Shown here piece after piece: positions 8,430-17,454 of a stretch of DNA of 64,000 nucleotides. The notes under the pieces are model-generated. The model had not been told where the DNA came from and ran no database searches. It saw only the letters and a list, made by a program, of their open reading frames with translations. The translations under genes and the position numbers were made by a program. How positions within the stretch are numbered: the stretch's first letter is position 1; every line of letters begins with the position of its first letter. The stretch is from positions 1-64,000 of the forward strand of contig DDCB01000019.1 in the NCBI GenBank assembly GCA_002335425.1. Direction: 5' to 3'. This DNA comes from Chthonomonas sp. UBA2017. GTDB lineage: Bacteria > Armatimonadota > Fimbriimonadia > Fimbriimonadales > Fimbriimonadaceae.

Positions 8430-8441
8430 GTATTCAAGAAC

Positions 8442-9527
8442 ATGGCCGCCCAAAAAACACAAGACTACTACGCCGTCCTCGGCGTCTCCCGGAACGCGGA
8501 CGAGAAAGCCATCAAGTCGGCGTATCGAAAGCTCGCCCGGAAATACCACCCCGACGTGAACCCGAACGATCCCTCCGCCGAGGCTCGGTTCAAAGAGGCG
8601 AGCCAGGCTTATGAAGTCTTGTCGGACCCCGAAAAGCGCAAGCTGTATGACCAGTTCGGCCATAACTGGGAGGCCGTCCAGAACTTCGGGGGCCAACCTG
8701 GGGGCGGGGGCGTCGATTTCGAAGGGATGGGCGGCGCCGGTTTTGGTTCGATCTTCGAGCACCTGATGCAGAACTTCGGGGCTGGAGGCGCCGAGAGTCG
8801 GCCCCGGGGGATCGAGCCTCGCGACGTCGAAAAAGAGGTCCAGCTCACGCTGGAAGAGATCGATTCGGGCACCACGCGCAAGCTCCGCTATCAAGTCCAA
8901 GATGCTTGCAAGAGTTGCGACGGCTCGGGTCAGATTCGGGTTCAAAAGCCTCGAACTTGCCCGGGCTGCGGAGGGTCGGGGCGAAGCAAGGGGCTCTTGG
9001 GGATGCAGACGGCCTGTCCCGAGTGCCGCGGGACCGGGCAAGTGACGTTGGAGACCTGCCCGACCTGTCGAGGAGCCCGGACGATGGCCAACGACCGGAC
9101 GGTCGAAGTCAAAATTCCCGCTGGCATCAGCGAAGGGAAGCGCCTCCGGGTGCCGTCGGGGGGCGCGAAGGGAGCCAACGGCCGCGCGGGTGACCTGTAC
9201 GTCATCATCCGAGAAGCCCCACACCCTCGGTTCAAGCGCATCGGCGATGACCTGGAGACCGAGGTGCCGGTCGCGTATCACCGGGCCGCGCTAGGAGGCG
9301 AAATCAAAGTGCCGACTTTGCGCTCGACGGTGACGATGAAAATCCCGTCGTGCTCGCAAAACGGACAGGTCTTTCGCCTGAGTCAACAAGGCATCAGTAA
9401 GCTCAACGGCGGTCGAGGAAACTTGCTCGTGAAACTGGTGGTGGAGGTTCCCAAATCGCTTTCCGACGAGCAACGGGCCGCTCTCCAGGCTCTGGCCAAA
9501 GTGATGGAGGTCGATCTGCATGCGTGA
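8442..9527 (+). CDS. dnaJ: DnaJ/Hsp40 co-chaperone in the HspR operon
   Basis: The product is 361 aa. It stimulates the ATPase of DnaK and hands over unfolded substrates. The J domain (about 6-72) has YRKLARKYHPDVNPND with the HPD motif; a short Gly-rich segment follows (about 85-115); then four CxxCxGxG-type zinc repeats (CKSCDGSG, CPGCGGSG, CPECRGTG, CPTCRGAR) and the C-terminal substrate-binding domains. The start is set by conservation of DYYAVLGVSRNAD close to the N-terminus. It overlaps hspR by 8 bp. dnaK and grpE, which often precede dnaJ-hspR, are not here. A second, different dnaJ lies at 37625-38740. Confidence 0.95.
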   Translation: MAAQKTQDYYAVLGVSRNADEKAIKSAYRKLARKYHPDVNPNDPSAEARFKEASQAYEVLSDPEKRKLYDQFGHNWEAVQNFGGQPGGGGVDFEGMGGAGFGSIFEHLMQNFGAGGAESRPRGIEPRDVEKEVQLTLEEIDSGTTRKLRYQVQDACKSCDGSGQIRVQKPRTCPGCGGSGRSKGLLGMQTACPECRGTGQVTLETCPTCRGARTMANDRTVEVKIPAGISEGKRLRVPSGGAKGANGRAGDLYVIIREAPHPRFKRIGDDLETEVPVAYHRAALGGEIKVPTLRSTVTMKIPSCSQNGQVFRLSQQGISKLNGGRGNLLVKLVVEVPKSLSDEQRAALQALAKVMEVDLHA

Positions 9528-9921
9528 TGATCAGCAGCCCGTCTTCATGATCGGAGTCGCCGCCAAGCTCTGCGGCGTCCATCCCCAGACTCTCCGGCAA
9601 TATGAGCGCCTCGGGTTGGTGATGCCGGCCCGGGTCGGAGCTAAGAACCGGCTCTTCAGCGAAGCCGACATTCAAAGAGTTCACCGGATTCAACGGCTCA
9701 CTCAACAACTCGGAGTGAACCTCGCCGGGGTCGAAATCATCCTGAAGCTGATCGACGACATGGACGAAATGCGGCGCGACCTCGAACTTCAGCTCGATGA
9801 TTATCGCGCCGAGGCCGAGCGGAGAATCCAGCACCTGATGCAACATTCCAACGTCCCGATCCGGCGCGACGAACCGTTACTACCGATCCCCAACGTCCGG
9901 CTGAAAAAGGTCGAGCTCTAA
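9520..9921 (+). CDS. hspR: HspR, MerR-family heat-shock repressor
   Basis: The product is 133 aa. The N-terminal winged helix has the MerR pattern FMIGVAAKLCGVHPQTLRQYERLGLV, where PQTLRQYER is characteristic of HspR. A second helical region (RLFSEADIQRVHRIQRL) and a coiled coil (about 75-115) for dimerisation follow. HspR binds HAIR sites and represses chaperone genes, often with DnaK as co-repressor. The HAIR at 8409-8429 in front of this operon supports autoregulation. The stop overlaps the end of convergent uppS. Confidence 0.92.
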   Translation: MRDDQQPVFMIGVAAKLCGVHPQTLRQYERLGLVMPARVGAKNRLFSEADIQRVHRIQRLTQQLGVNLAGVEIILKLIDDMDEMRRDLELQLDDYRAEAERRIQHLMQHSNVPIRRDEPLLPIPNVRLKKVEL

Positions 9922-10673
9922 ACTCCGCCGAACTTTCGTGTGCGGACCTGGTAGCTCAAGACCGCCTCAATCAGGTCATCGCCGCCAAAGTCGGGCCACG
10001 GCTTTTCGGTGACGAAGAGCTCGGCATAGGCCGCTTGCCAGATCAGGAAGTTGCTCCAGCGCATCTCGCCGGCCGTTCGAACAATCAGGTCAGGATCGGG
10101 CGTCTCGGGGTTGTACATCCGCTGGGAGAGGAGTTCCTCGGTGATCTCGCTCGCCGGGATGCCCTCTCGCACGATGCCTTGGATGGCGTCCACAATCTCG
10201 GCGCGCCCACCGTAGTTGATCGCGAGCGTAAAGGTGATCCCGGTGTTCTTGGCTGTCGTCTTGATCCCGTGCTCAAGTGCGGCTCGGAGTCCCTCCGGAA
10301 GCTCGTCGGTCCGGCCCGCGACCTGGACTCGGACGTTGTTTTGGTGCATGATCCGAAGCTCATCGCGCGCCGCTTGTTCGATCAAACTGAGAAGGCCCCG
10401 CACCTCGTCTTCGGGGCGTCGCCAGTTCTCCGCAGAGAAGGCGTAAACCGTCAGATACCGAACCCCGAGTTCGCTCGCGGCCAACAAGACGCGGCGAAGC
10501 GTCCGATAGCCTTCGCGATGCCCCAGGAGCCGTTGGAGTCCGCGTCCGGTTGCCCATCGCCCGTTCCCGTCCATAATCACGCCGACGTGGGCCGGAAAGC
10601 GCTCCAGATCGACGCCCCTTTCGAGGGCTTGAGATCGAATGGCCGGGACTTTGGTGCTCATGCTCACGGACAC
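9918..10673 (-). CDS. uppS: Isoprenyl transferase (undecaprenyl diphosphate synthase family)
   Basis: The product is 251 aa. It condenses isopentenyl diphosphate units onto farnesyl diphosphate to make the long-chain cis-prenyl carrier for cell-wall precursors. Visible motifs are HVGVIMDGNGRWA with the catalytic Asp at about 35, GHREGYRTLR, YLTVYAFSAENWRRP, and VRTAGEMRWSNFLIWQAAY near the C-terminus; the last usually reads RTSGExRxSNF, so Ala replaces Ser. The N-terminus is about 25 residues longer than minimal; an internal ATG (residue 5) could be the true start. It follows yitJ by 39 bp in the same direction. Confidence 0.94.
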   Translation of the reverse strand: MSVSMSTKVPAIRSQALERGVDLERFPAHVGVIMDGNGRWATGRGLQRLLGHREGYRTLRRVLLAASELGVRYLTVYAFSAENWRRPEDEVRGLLSLIEQAARDELRIMHQNNVRVQVAGRTDELPEGLRAALEHGIKTTAKNTGITFTLAINYGGRAEIVDAIQGIVREGIPASEITEELLSQRMYNPETPDPDLIVRTAGEMRWSNFLIWQAAYAELFVTEKPWPDFGGDDLIEAVLSYQVRTRKFGGV

Positions 10674-10712
10674 TCTTCAGTTTGACGTCCGTCGGGCGCG
10701 AACTGCTACCTT

Positions 10713-12530
10713 TTACAGCACTGCATCCATCACTCGCTCGGCGATCTGGTGATTCCCGAACGGCGGCATGAGATACAGGCCCTGAACTTGAGTCTTCAGA
10801 TTCGCTGAGAGCTTTTGCGCTTCTTCGATCCCGATGTGGAGCGAAACATCGTCGTCCGCCGCTTGAGCCATCTTCTGCCGAAGCCAGTCGGGCACCGTGA
10901 TTCCCGGGACTTCGTTATGCATAAACTCGGCATGGCGAGTGCTCCGCAACGGGAGAACCCCGATGAAGAGCGGCAGTCCGAGCTTGCAGCACTCTTCGGC
11001 GGCAATCTCGACGTACTTCGGCTCAAAAATCGGCTGAGTGTAGACGACGTGGCACCCTGCGTCGGCTTTGCGTTTCAGGCGATCCACCTCGGTCGCAAAG
11101 TCAGGAGCCAGCGGATTGAACGCCACCGCAATGGTGTAGGCGCACTTGACGCCGATGCTGTAACCCGCCAGATCCACGCCCTCATTAAATCGACTCAGAA
11201 TCCGCACGAGCCCAATGGCATCGACATCAAAGACCGAAGTCGCACTTGGATAGTCGCCGATGTTGGCGGGATCGCCGGTGATGGCGAGAATGTTTCGAAC
11301 GCCCAGCGCGTGGCACCCCAACAGGTCGGCCTGCACGGCCAGCAAGTTTCGGTCTCGACACGCAAAGTGCATCATGACTTCGATACCGACTTGGTCTTGA
11401 ATGAGCTTGGCGACACTCAAAGGGTTCATTCGGAGCCGGGCGCGGGCGCCGTCGGAGATGTCGATCAAGTCCGCCCCGCGGATCTTCAGCGCCCGCGAAC
11501 CCTCGATGACCTTTTTGACGTTCAAGCCACGGGGCAGGTCCATTTCGACGGTGACGATGAACTTGCCGTTCTTCAGGCGGTGATGGAGTTCGGTCGGCTC
11601 ACTCTCGGGGAGCGGCTTTTTCTCCTTGGCGACGGCGGCGGTTGCGGTTTTTTCGCGCCGCTTGACGGCGGTCGTGTCGATCAGTTGCCGCAGGAATCGA
11701 ATGTGATCGGGCGAGGTCCCGCAACACCCTCCCACGATCCGGGCACCCTCTTCGATCAGGCGCATAGTCGCTTTGGCAAAGTACTCAGGCTTGGTGTCGT
11801 AAGTGATCTGGCCCTTGACGAGTTGCGGCAATCCCGGCGTCGGGAAGGCCAAGATCGGCAGGTCGGTCGCCTCGTTCAACTGGCGAACGATGTCAACCAT
11901 TCGCTGGGGACCGACGATGCAGTTCGCTCCGACGGCCACAACGCCCAGCTCGGACATCTCTTGGCCGCAGGCTTTTGGCAACCCTTCGGCAAGCGCCTCG
12001 CCATCTTCGATATAGGCCTTACTGACGATGATCGGGAGCTCGCTGACTTCGCGAATCGCTTCGACACTCCACCGGAGCTCGTCCATGTCGATGAAGGTCT
12101 CCAGAATATAGCCATCGACCCCACCTTCGGCCAACGCTGAAGCCTGTTCCTTCACGCTCTCCCAGATCATCTCACGCGTGATCTGGCCGATCGGAGCGAT
12201 CGGCTTGCCACAAGGCCCGATGGCCCCGAGCACGAGGGTGTCTTCGTTGGCGGCTTGCCGAGCCAGCCGGGCCCCGGCAAGATTCAGCTGCTGAATATTA
12301 AAATTGGTGCCTTCGAGCCGGATTCGATTCGCCTCAAAGGTATTCGTCTCGATGATGTCCGAGCCAGCTTCGACGTACAGCCGGTGAACGGCGATGACCT
12401 TTTCGGGGTCCATCAAGTTGGCGAGGTCGTAAGGTTGGCGGGTGAACCCCATCTGGACCAGCATGGTCCCGTTCGCACCATCTCCGAGGAGCACTTCTTT
12501 TTCTCGAAGTGCTTTCATCAGCTTCATCAT
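10713..12530 (-). CDS. yitJ: Bifunctional homocysteine S-methyltransferase / methylenetetrahydrofolate reductase (YitJ type)
   Basis: The product is 605 aa. The N-terminal half (about 1-290) is a homocysteine methyltransferase barrel: LLGDGANGTMLVQMG, then the zinc cysteines in VGANCIVG and GGCCGTSPDH. After a Lys/Pro-rich linker (about 292-318) comes a MetF-type FAD barrel (about 320-600: FIVTVEMDLPRG, LLAVQADLLGCHALG, ILAITGDPANIG, DVDAIGLVRIL, YTQPIFEPKY). This fusion is known from Bacillus YitJ and links methyl-THF formation to methionine synthesis. Together with ahcY it covers homocysteine recycling. It starts at ATGATG preceded by AAAGGAC, 15 bp after the metalloprotease gene. Confidence 0.93.
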   Translation of the reverse strand: MMKLMKALREKEVLLGDGANGTMLVQMGFTRQPYDLANLMDPEKVIAVHRLYVEAGSDIIETNTFEANRIRLEGTNFNIQQLNLAGARLARQAANEDTLVLGAIGPCGKPIAPIGQITREMIWESVKEQASALAEGGVDGYILETFIDMDELRWSVEAIREVSELPIIVSKAYIEDGEALAEGLPKACGQEMSELGVVAVGANCIVGPQRMVDIVRQLNEATDLPILAFPTPGLPQLVKGQITYDTKPEYFAKATMRLIEEGARIVGGCCGTSPDHIRFLRQLIDTTAVKRREKTATAAVAKEKKPLPESEPTELHHRLKNGKFIVTVEMDLPRGLNVKKVIEGSRALKIRGADLIDISDGARARLRMNPLSVAKLIQDQVGIEVMMHFACRDRNLLAVQADLLGCHALGVRNILAITGDPANIGDYPSATSVFDVDAIGLVRILSRFNEGVDLAGYSIGVKCAYTIAVAFNPLAPDFATEVDRLKRKADAGCHVVYTQPIFEPKYVEIAAEECCKLGLPLFIGVLPLRSTRHAEFMHNEVPGITVPDWLRQKMAQAADDDVSLHIGIEEAQKLSANLKTQVQGLYLMPPFGNHQIAERVMDAVL

Positions 12531-12545
12531 GTCCTTTATACCTCT

Positions 12546-13244
12546 CTAACCCGGGCCCATCCATAGCCGGGCGGCATCCCTTAACTTTCGGGATTGTGCA
12601 CGTATTGTTCGTAAAACTTGAACTTCTTGTTTGCTGGGGACCGTGACCGGGCGCAGCGGATTCAGCAGACCCATGACCCCGCCTGGGTCACCATCGTCGA
12701 GCCCGAGAACGTGCCCGACTTCGTGCAGCGCGGCATGCAACATCGCCTCGTAGCTGAGGCCTTGCCCTTGCGCGCCTTGCAGAGCGAGCGAGACATCCGC
12801 CCTCACTCCGACATCGTCGGGCCGGCTCCACCGACTCCAGGTCGTGAATCCAGCCACAGGTCGGCCTTTGAGGCGAATCTCATTCATCATCCGGGCGGTG
12901 ACTTGGGCCGTGCGCGAATCGCTCACCCGCTGAACCGGGATCGGTTCACCCAAGGCTTGGGACCAGATCAAGACCGCGCGCTGAATGAGATCATCGATCC
13001 GCTCAGCTCGTCGGTCAAACGCGCTCGACTCGGAATAGACCCGAATCGGGCCTTCGAAGAGAAGCATGTTCGCGGTCGCCAAAGCCTGATCCGGGCGGCG
13101 CGCTTCCACAAGGTCCCACCCATGTTGGAGTTGCTGAGAGGTCGTTTTTTCGGCACCCGGAAGCGAGAAATGGACTTCTTGGGCCACGGACATCGGTCCG
13201 AGCCAGACGGCCACCACCCCCAACACCAGCGTGCGAATCCCCAC
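12546..13244 (-). CDS. Secreted matrixin-like zinc metalloprotease
   Basis: The product is 232 aa from a GTG start with AAGGAG upstream. A signal peptide covers about 1-21 (cleavage near SVAQ). The C-terminal half carries the metzincin zinc site HEVGHVLGLDD (His174, Glu175, His178, Gly181, Asp184) and a Met-turn in GGVMGLLNP. The third zinc ligand is Asp instead of the His of most M10 matrixins, a substitution known in snapalysin-like metzincins. There is no obvious prodomain cysteine switch. It leads a minus-strand run with yitJ and uppS, but no functional link is apparent. Substrate unknown. Confidence 0.8.
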   Translation of the reverse strand: MGIRTLVLGVVAVWLGPMSVAQEVHFSLPGAEKTTSQQLQHGWDLVEARRPDQALATANMLLFEGPIRVYSESSAFDRRAERIDDLIQRAVLIWSQALGEPIPVQRVSDSRTAQVTARMMNEIRLKGRPVAGFTTWSRWSRPDDVGVRADVSLALQGAQGQGLSYEAMLHAALHEVGHVLGLDDGDPGGVMGLLNPLRPVTVPSKQEVQVLRTIRAQSRKLRDAARLWMGPG

Positions 13245-13498
13245 AGTTCTCCTTCCTCACGAAGTCGCCTCGGCAGTCCCCACCGCCGGACGATTCCCCA
13301 CCATATATCGGTCAATAAAAAGGGGCGGCTTACCCGAAACAACCGAACTCAAGAACAATTGCTATGAAGACTCAGTTGGCCCTACTTCGAGCTCGCCGCC
13401 TTGCCCGTCATTGTATATCGGATTTCGAAATTTCGCTTGAAGAATGCCCCCGCAAAAAGACTAGGTTTCTCCGGGAGCCTGAACTTTTGTACGCTCTC

Positions 13499-14947
13499 TT
13501 AATGGGCCTTGACTGTGGCCAGCTCGCCGACCTCGGGCGGGCTCTCGAAAGCAGACTTCGTGACGTCCTCAGGAACTGGGATCGGATAGTCGCCATTGAA
13601 GCAAGCAAGGCAAAACTGAGACGGTTTTCCGCCGGTTGCGGCGACGGCACCCTCGATTGACAGATAGCCGAGCGTCGTCGCACCCAAATGCTCGCGAATC
13701 TGCTCGATGCTCATCTGGGCCGCGGCGAGCTCGCCTTTGCTGCTCATGTCGATTCCGTAAAAGCAAGGGTGCTGGATCGGCGGGGCCGTAATTCGGACAT
13801 GGACTTCGGCCGCACCCGCGTCAAACATCATCTTGACCAGCTGCTTGGTCGTGGTGGCGCGAACAATCGAATCGTCCACCAAGATCAGCCGCTGCCCCCG
13901 AATCTTGTCGATCATCGGGGTGAGCTTCATCCGGACCCCCAGTTCCCGAAGGCGCTGGTCGGGCACGATGAACGTCCGGTGGATGTAGCGACTTTTCACC
14001 ATCGCCTCCTGGAAAGGAAGGCCCGAAGCCCGGGCGAGTCCATGGGCCGCTGGCACCCCCGAATCCGGCACCGGCACGACGATGTCCGCCTCGACCGGGT
14101 GCTCCTTCCAGAGGTTCTCGCCCATGCGTTCACGGGCGGCATATAGGCTCGTCGTGCCCATGTGGCTGTCGGGCCGGGCGAAATAGATGTACTCGAAAAG
14201 GCACATCGCCTTGCGTCGAGGTGGGGCCCCTTGGGCATAGCGCATCCCTAAGTTGTCGATGATCACCATCTCGCCCGGCTCTAGCTCTCGCTCGACATGA
14301 CCATCGACCGGCCCAAAAGCGCAACTCTCGCTCGCGAGCATGAACCCATCCGCAACGCGCCCAGCCACAAGCGGCCGGACCCCGTTGGGGTCGCGAAAGC
14401 CGATCAGCCGATCTGGAGTCAGGACGGCCACGGAGTACGCGCCTTCGATCTCGCGCATCGTCGCTGCAACCGCATTTTCGGGACCGCGATCCATATGCCG
14501 GACCATGAGCCGGGCCATCACTTCGGTGTCGCTGGTGCTGTCAAATCGCTCACCTTCGGCGATCATCTTTTGCCGAACTTGGCCGGCATTGAGAAGGTTG
14601 CCATTGTGGGCGACGGCGATCTCACCTACAATGCTGGTGCAAAAAATCGGTTGGGCGTTGCGAAGAACGCTCGCCCCAGTGGTGCTATAGCGAGTGTGGC
14701 CAATCGCGAGATGCCCGGGGAGCTCACTGAGAATCTGCTCGTTGAATGCTTGGCTCACCAAGCCCATCTCTTTGTGCATGCGGACGGTCTCCCCGTCGCT
14801 GACGGCAATGCCTGCCGATTCTTGTCCCCGGTGTTGTAGTGCAAAAAGCCCGAAGAACGCCAGTCGAGCCGCCTCGCCGCTCGGCGTATAGAGGCCCAGA
14901 ATGCCGCACTCCTCTTTGGGACGATCCTGCTCGTCGACCTCCTTCAT
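13499..14947 (-). CDS. purF: Amidophosphoribosyltransferase
   Basis: The product is 482 aa. It commits PRPP to purine synthesis by transferring ammonia from glutamine. After a short propeptide comes the nucleophile Cys14 in EECGILGLY, then ALQHRGQESAGIAVSD, GHTRYSTTG and AVAHNGNL of the Ntn glutaminase domain. The C-terminal half has the PRPP loop LILVDDSIVRATT. Cysteines in QHPCFYGIDM and FCLACFNGDYP match the iron-sulfur type of PurF found in Bacillus. It lies 9 bp downstream of the esterase gene, but a TAAACT hexamer 6 nt before its ATG suggests its own leaderless transcript. Confidence 0.96.
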   Translation of the reverse strand: MKEVDEQDRPKEECGILGLYTPSGEAARLAFFGLFALQHRGQESAGIAVSDGETVRMHKEMGLVSQAFNEQILSELPGHLAIGHTRYSTTGASVLRNAQPIFCTSIVGEIAVAHNGNLLNAGQVRQKMIAEGERFDSTSDTEVMARLMVRHMDRGPENAVAATMREIEGAYSVAVLTPDRLIGFRDPNGVRPLVAGRVADGFMLASESCAFGPVDGHVERELEPGEMVIIDNLGMRYAQGAPPRRKAMCLFEYIYFARPDSHMGTTSLYAARERMGENLWKEHPVEADIVVPVPDSGVPAAHGLARASGLPFQEAMVKSRYIHRTFIVPDQRLRELGVRMKLTPMIDKIRGQRLILVDDSIVRATTTKQLVKMMFDAGAAEVHVRITAPPIQHPCFYGIDMSSKGELAAAQMSIEQIREHLGATTLGYLSIEGAVAATGGKPSQFCLACFNGDYPIPVPEDVTKSAFESPPEVGELATVKAH

Positions 14948-14953
14948 GACCCC

Positions 14954-14959
14954 AGTTTA
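14954..14959 (-). promoter_or_regulatory. -10 hexamer of purF, leaderless geometry
   Basis: TAAACT on the minus strand lies exactly 6 nt upstream of the purF ATG (14947) and overlaps the stop codon of the esterase gene. No Shine-Dalgarno sequence is present in the GGGGTC spacer region beyond its G run. Confidence 0.4.
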
Positions 14960-15883
14960 TCCCTCAGCGGGGCCTCCGCTGAGCTGTTGCAAGAACCAAT
15001 CGCGGTTTCTTGCGATCATATCGACATGCCAGTCGTGCCCCCAATCGTAAATCGCGAGCTCCTTCGGACCGGCGAGAGCCTGAAAAATGGCCTCAACCGT
15101 CTCCGGACGACACGCCGGATCTTTGGTGCCAAAGCTGACCAGAGTCGGCACTCGGCACCGCGTAGCAACGTTCATCGTGTCGAAATAGCTGAGCGTATTC
15201 AGCACCATCTGTCGCCGGATCGGCGAGTCTTCGAGAAAGTCGATCACCTCTTTGAGCGGATACCGATAGGCGTTGCGCGTCAGGGCCCAAGGCATCACTC
15301 CGAGGAAAGGCATATCTGCGACCACTGCGCGCACAATCGGCGATATGGCTCCGGTCCAGATCGCCATCCCACCCCCTTGACTCAGCCCCATGGCCCCGAT
15401 CTTGCTTTCGTCGGCCTCGATCTGAGCCTGAAGCACTCGAACCGCGATCAGGCAGTTCTGAAGCATCCGCCGAAAAATCCAAGTTCCCGGCTCGGCAATG
15501 CCATCGGCAAAGTATCCTCGGTCGATGCGGTACTTCTCCTGGTGAAAGGCCGCCTCGCCGTGGAGGTTCAGGCTCAAGGTGCAAAAGCCTTCGCGGGTGC
15601 TGAATCGGTTGGGGAGAATCGACTCCCGGCCATAGGGCGGAATCCAAAGGTAGCTCGGGAGCCGCCGAGCGCCGGGCGGATAGGTGATCCAGCCGTGGAC
15701 GGTTTCCCCTTGAACGCCTCGGAACTGCAGAGTCTCCACCACAAACCCAGGCCAGTCGAAATCGTTGCGCAATGAGCGGTGATAATCGAGGCGCGTCGAG
15801 CGCGCTTCGGCTTGGGCCTCGGCCCAAAACTCGTCAAAGTCCTCGGGCACATAAGGTCGAAAGAGGTCCGCCGACTCGCTCAT
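14957..15883 (-). CDS. Acetylxylan esterase-like (CE7) alpha/beta hydrolase
   Basis: The product is 308 aa, close to the 320 aa of CE7 acetyl esterases. Visible features are the N-terminal PEDFDEFW segment, RFRG-like LQFRGVQGETVHGWI, the oxyanion region, the nucleophile elbow GAMGLSQGGG (Ser about 168), an Asp in FGTKDPACRPET and a terminal His in YDWGHDWH. Such enzymes remove acetyl groups from xylan or cephalosporin-type substrates. There is no signal peptide, so it acts on imported oligosaccharides or other small esters in the cytosol. It is followed after 9 bp by purF. Confidence 0.85.
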   Translation of the reverse strand: MSESADLFRPYVPEDFDEFWAEAQAEARSTRLDYHRSLRNDFDWPGFVVETLQFRGVQGETVHGWITYPPGARRLPSYLWIPPYGRESILPNRFSTREGFCTLSLNLHGEAAFHQEKYRIDRGYFADGIAEPGTWIFRRMLQNCLIAVRVLQAQIEADESKIGAMGLSQGGGMAIWTGAISPIVRAVVADMPFLGVMPWALTRNAYRYPLKEVIDFLEDSPIRRQMVLNTLSYFDTMNVATRCRVPTLVSFGTKDPACRPETVEAIFQALAGPKELAIYDWGHDWHVDMIARNRDWFLQQLSGGPAEG

Positions 15884-16012
15884 TCAGACCCAATTATGCC
15901 ACGGACCCTAGAGTCCAAACAGGAAGACTCGGTGCAAGGAGCGGCCCCGCACCAAGTTCACCCACTGGTTTCCGCATGAGCACGCCCCACCGGAGTATCC
16001 ATGAGCGAAGAT

Positions 16013-16043
16013 CCCCCTCTCCCTTCATCGAAGGGAGAGGGGG
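16013..16043. terminator. C-rich perfect hairpin between the dockerin-tagged gene and the esterase gene
   Basis: Arms of 14 bp (CCCCCTCTCCCTTC and its exact complement) flank a 3-base loop, 27 bp beyond the end of the minus-strand secreted-protein gene. It has no run of T, so it may act as a Rho-independent stem of the U-less kind, or as an mRNA 3' end stabiliser. The same words recur at 17424, 19508 and 23227. Confidence 0.5.
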
Positions 16044-16069
16044 TAGGCGGTGAGGGGGAACCTGCGAGC

Positions 16070-17269
16070 TTAGTCGCCCAACAGACCGTTGTTGAAGGCC
16101 CAGATCGCATAGTCGGCGTTTGTCACTTCGCCGTCACCGTCTAGGTCTCCGTTGGTGTGAGGTGCCACAAACGAGCCATTATAGAAAGCCCACAGTGAAT
16201 AGTCCGCATTCGTGACCTCATTGTCGCCGTCCACGTCGCCATTTCTCAGCGTCACGTCCACGTCCGGCTGGCCGACCGAGAGATCCACGTTCGTCGATAG
16301 GCTGCTGATCCAGTGTCGGCCCTTGAATCGGACCGATTTGATGCCAGTCTGAGCAGTGTCGAATGCGTAATATCCGTTGTAGCCAACCGTGATTTGAAGA
16401 GCTTCCTCGACCGCTCCGCCCGGTCCGACGATCTCGACGTCCACCACTTCACCAGGAGTTGTGTAACTCGCTTCGAAAGTGATCACCCCCGCGACCGTTC
16501 CCGGAAGGGTTTCGGTCCGAAAGTAGCCTATGGTTCGTCGGAGGAAGCCGATATATTGGTCCGAACCTCCGAATTGTGTCGTCGGGGTTGTGCTGGAGCT
16601 ATAGGTGTTGACCGAGTAGTAGTATCGGTGACCGCTCTTGAGGGCAGATCCAGGAATGGTATCGCTCGAATAGCTCGAACTCGGGCCGAAGTTGAGAAAC
16701 GGAAGCCCCACTCCGGTGAGATCAAAGATAAAGAACTCGGTATCGAGGTTCGGCTGCAAACCGCTGTTGGTGTAAGTCGCAAACGTCACCGGAAAGGCGA
16801 CTCCGGGAGCACAAAGTTGGATGTCATCATAGGTCGTTCCCGTGACTGCCGGAATTTGATCCGAGTACGAAGGCCCAGGAAGACTCATGACCCCGGTGTC
16901 GCTCAGTGCACCCCCGAAGACCGAGAACGAATACGACCCGGCTCCAGTGAAGGCCTCCATCTCGGCAGCGCTACCAAACTGAGTCCCGAGCCGAAGATCG
17001 CGCCCCACGATGTCAACCAGATACATCGAGCCGACAAAGTTCGTCGGCGGAGGAAACACCATCGCGCCGTTCAGCAAATCGCCGTCGGAGTCCGCTCGGA
17101 CAAAGCCTTCGCTGTAGGCGTAAGCTTCGGTCACGGGGGCCGCGTTCGATGTCTGAATGTAATCGAGGTACTTCAAGATGCCGAACTGACTCACAGAGGC
17201 ATGGGCAAGCGAAGGACTCAAGAGGGCAAGACCAGCCAAAAGGCCGATTTGACAAGAACTGACTTTCAT
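16070..17269 (-). CDS. Secreted protein with paired dockerin-like C-terminal repeats
   Basis: The product is 399 aa from the ATG at 17269, which has GGAG eight bases upstream and opens a signal peptide (cleavage near AHAS, about residue 25). The middle (about 30-330) is a Ser/Thr/Gly-rich beta domain without a recognised family. The last 60 residues hold two dockerin-type calcium loops, GDVDGDNEVTNADYSLW and GDLDGDGEVTNADYAIW, each followed by AFNNG-like segments. Dockerins bind cohesins in cellulosomes, but no cohesin is seen here; in this lineage the pair probably acts as a surface or sorting tag. The truncated protein at 1-1751 has the same tail. Confidence 0.8.
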   Translation of the reverse strand: MKVSSCQIGLLAGLALLSPSLAHASVSQFGILKYLDYIQTSNAAPVTEAYAYSEGFVRADSDGDLLNGAMVFPPPTNFVGSMYLVDIVGRDLRLGTQFGSAAEMEAFTGAGSYSFSVFGGALSDTGVMSLPGPSYSDQIPAVTGTTYDDIQLCAPGVAFPVTFATYTNSGLQPNLDTEFFIFDLTGVGLPFLNFGPSSSYSSDTIPGSALKSGHRYYYSVNTYSSSTTPTTQFGGSDQYIGFLRRTIGYFRTETLPGTVAGVITFEASYTTPGEVVDVEIVGPGGAVEEALQITVGYNGYYAFDTAQTGIKSVRFKGRHWISSLSTNVDLSVGQPDVDVTLRNGDVDGDNEVTNADYSLWAFYNGSFVAPHTNGDLDGDGEVTNADYAIWAFNNGLLGD

Positions 17270-17423
17270 AAAAACAACTCCAGGCGGCCGGGCCACCCAG
17301 TGTTGAAGTTCGCCTGAGCATGAAAAGGTCCTGCAAAAACTGTCAGGAGACACGGCCCCGCTGCCCAGAGCCCGCATTCCTACGGGCATTCTGCTCCCCT
17401 TCTCCTTTCCCGGACGCTCCCGT

Positions 17424-17454
17424 TCTCCTTTCGCTGTTTGTGCGAAGGGAGAAG
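17424..17454. repeat. Hairpin of the C-rich family
   Basis: TTCTCCTTTCGC and GCGAAGGGAGAA pair over 12 bases with one G-T wobble around a 7-base loop. A second TTCTCCTTTC copy at 17401 duplicates the left arm. Confidence 0.5.
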
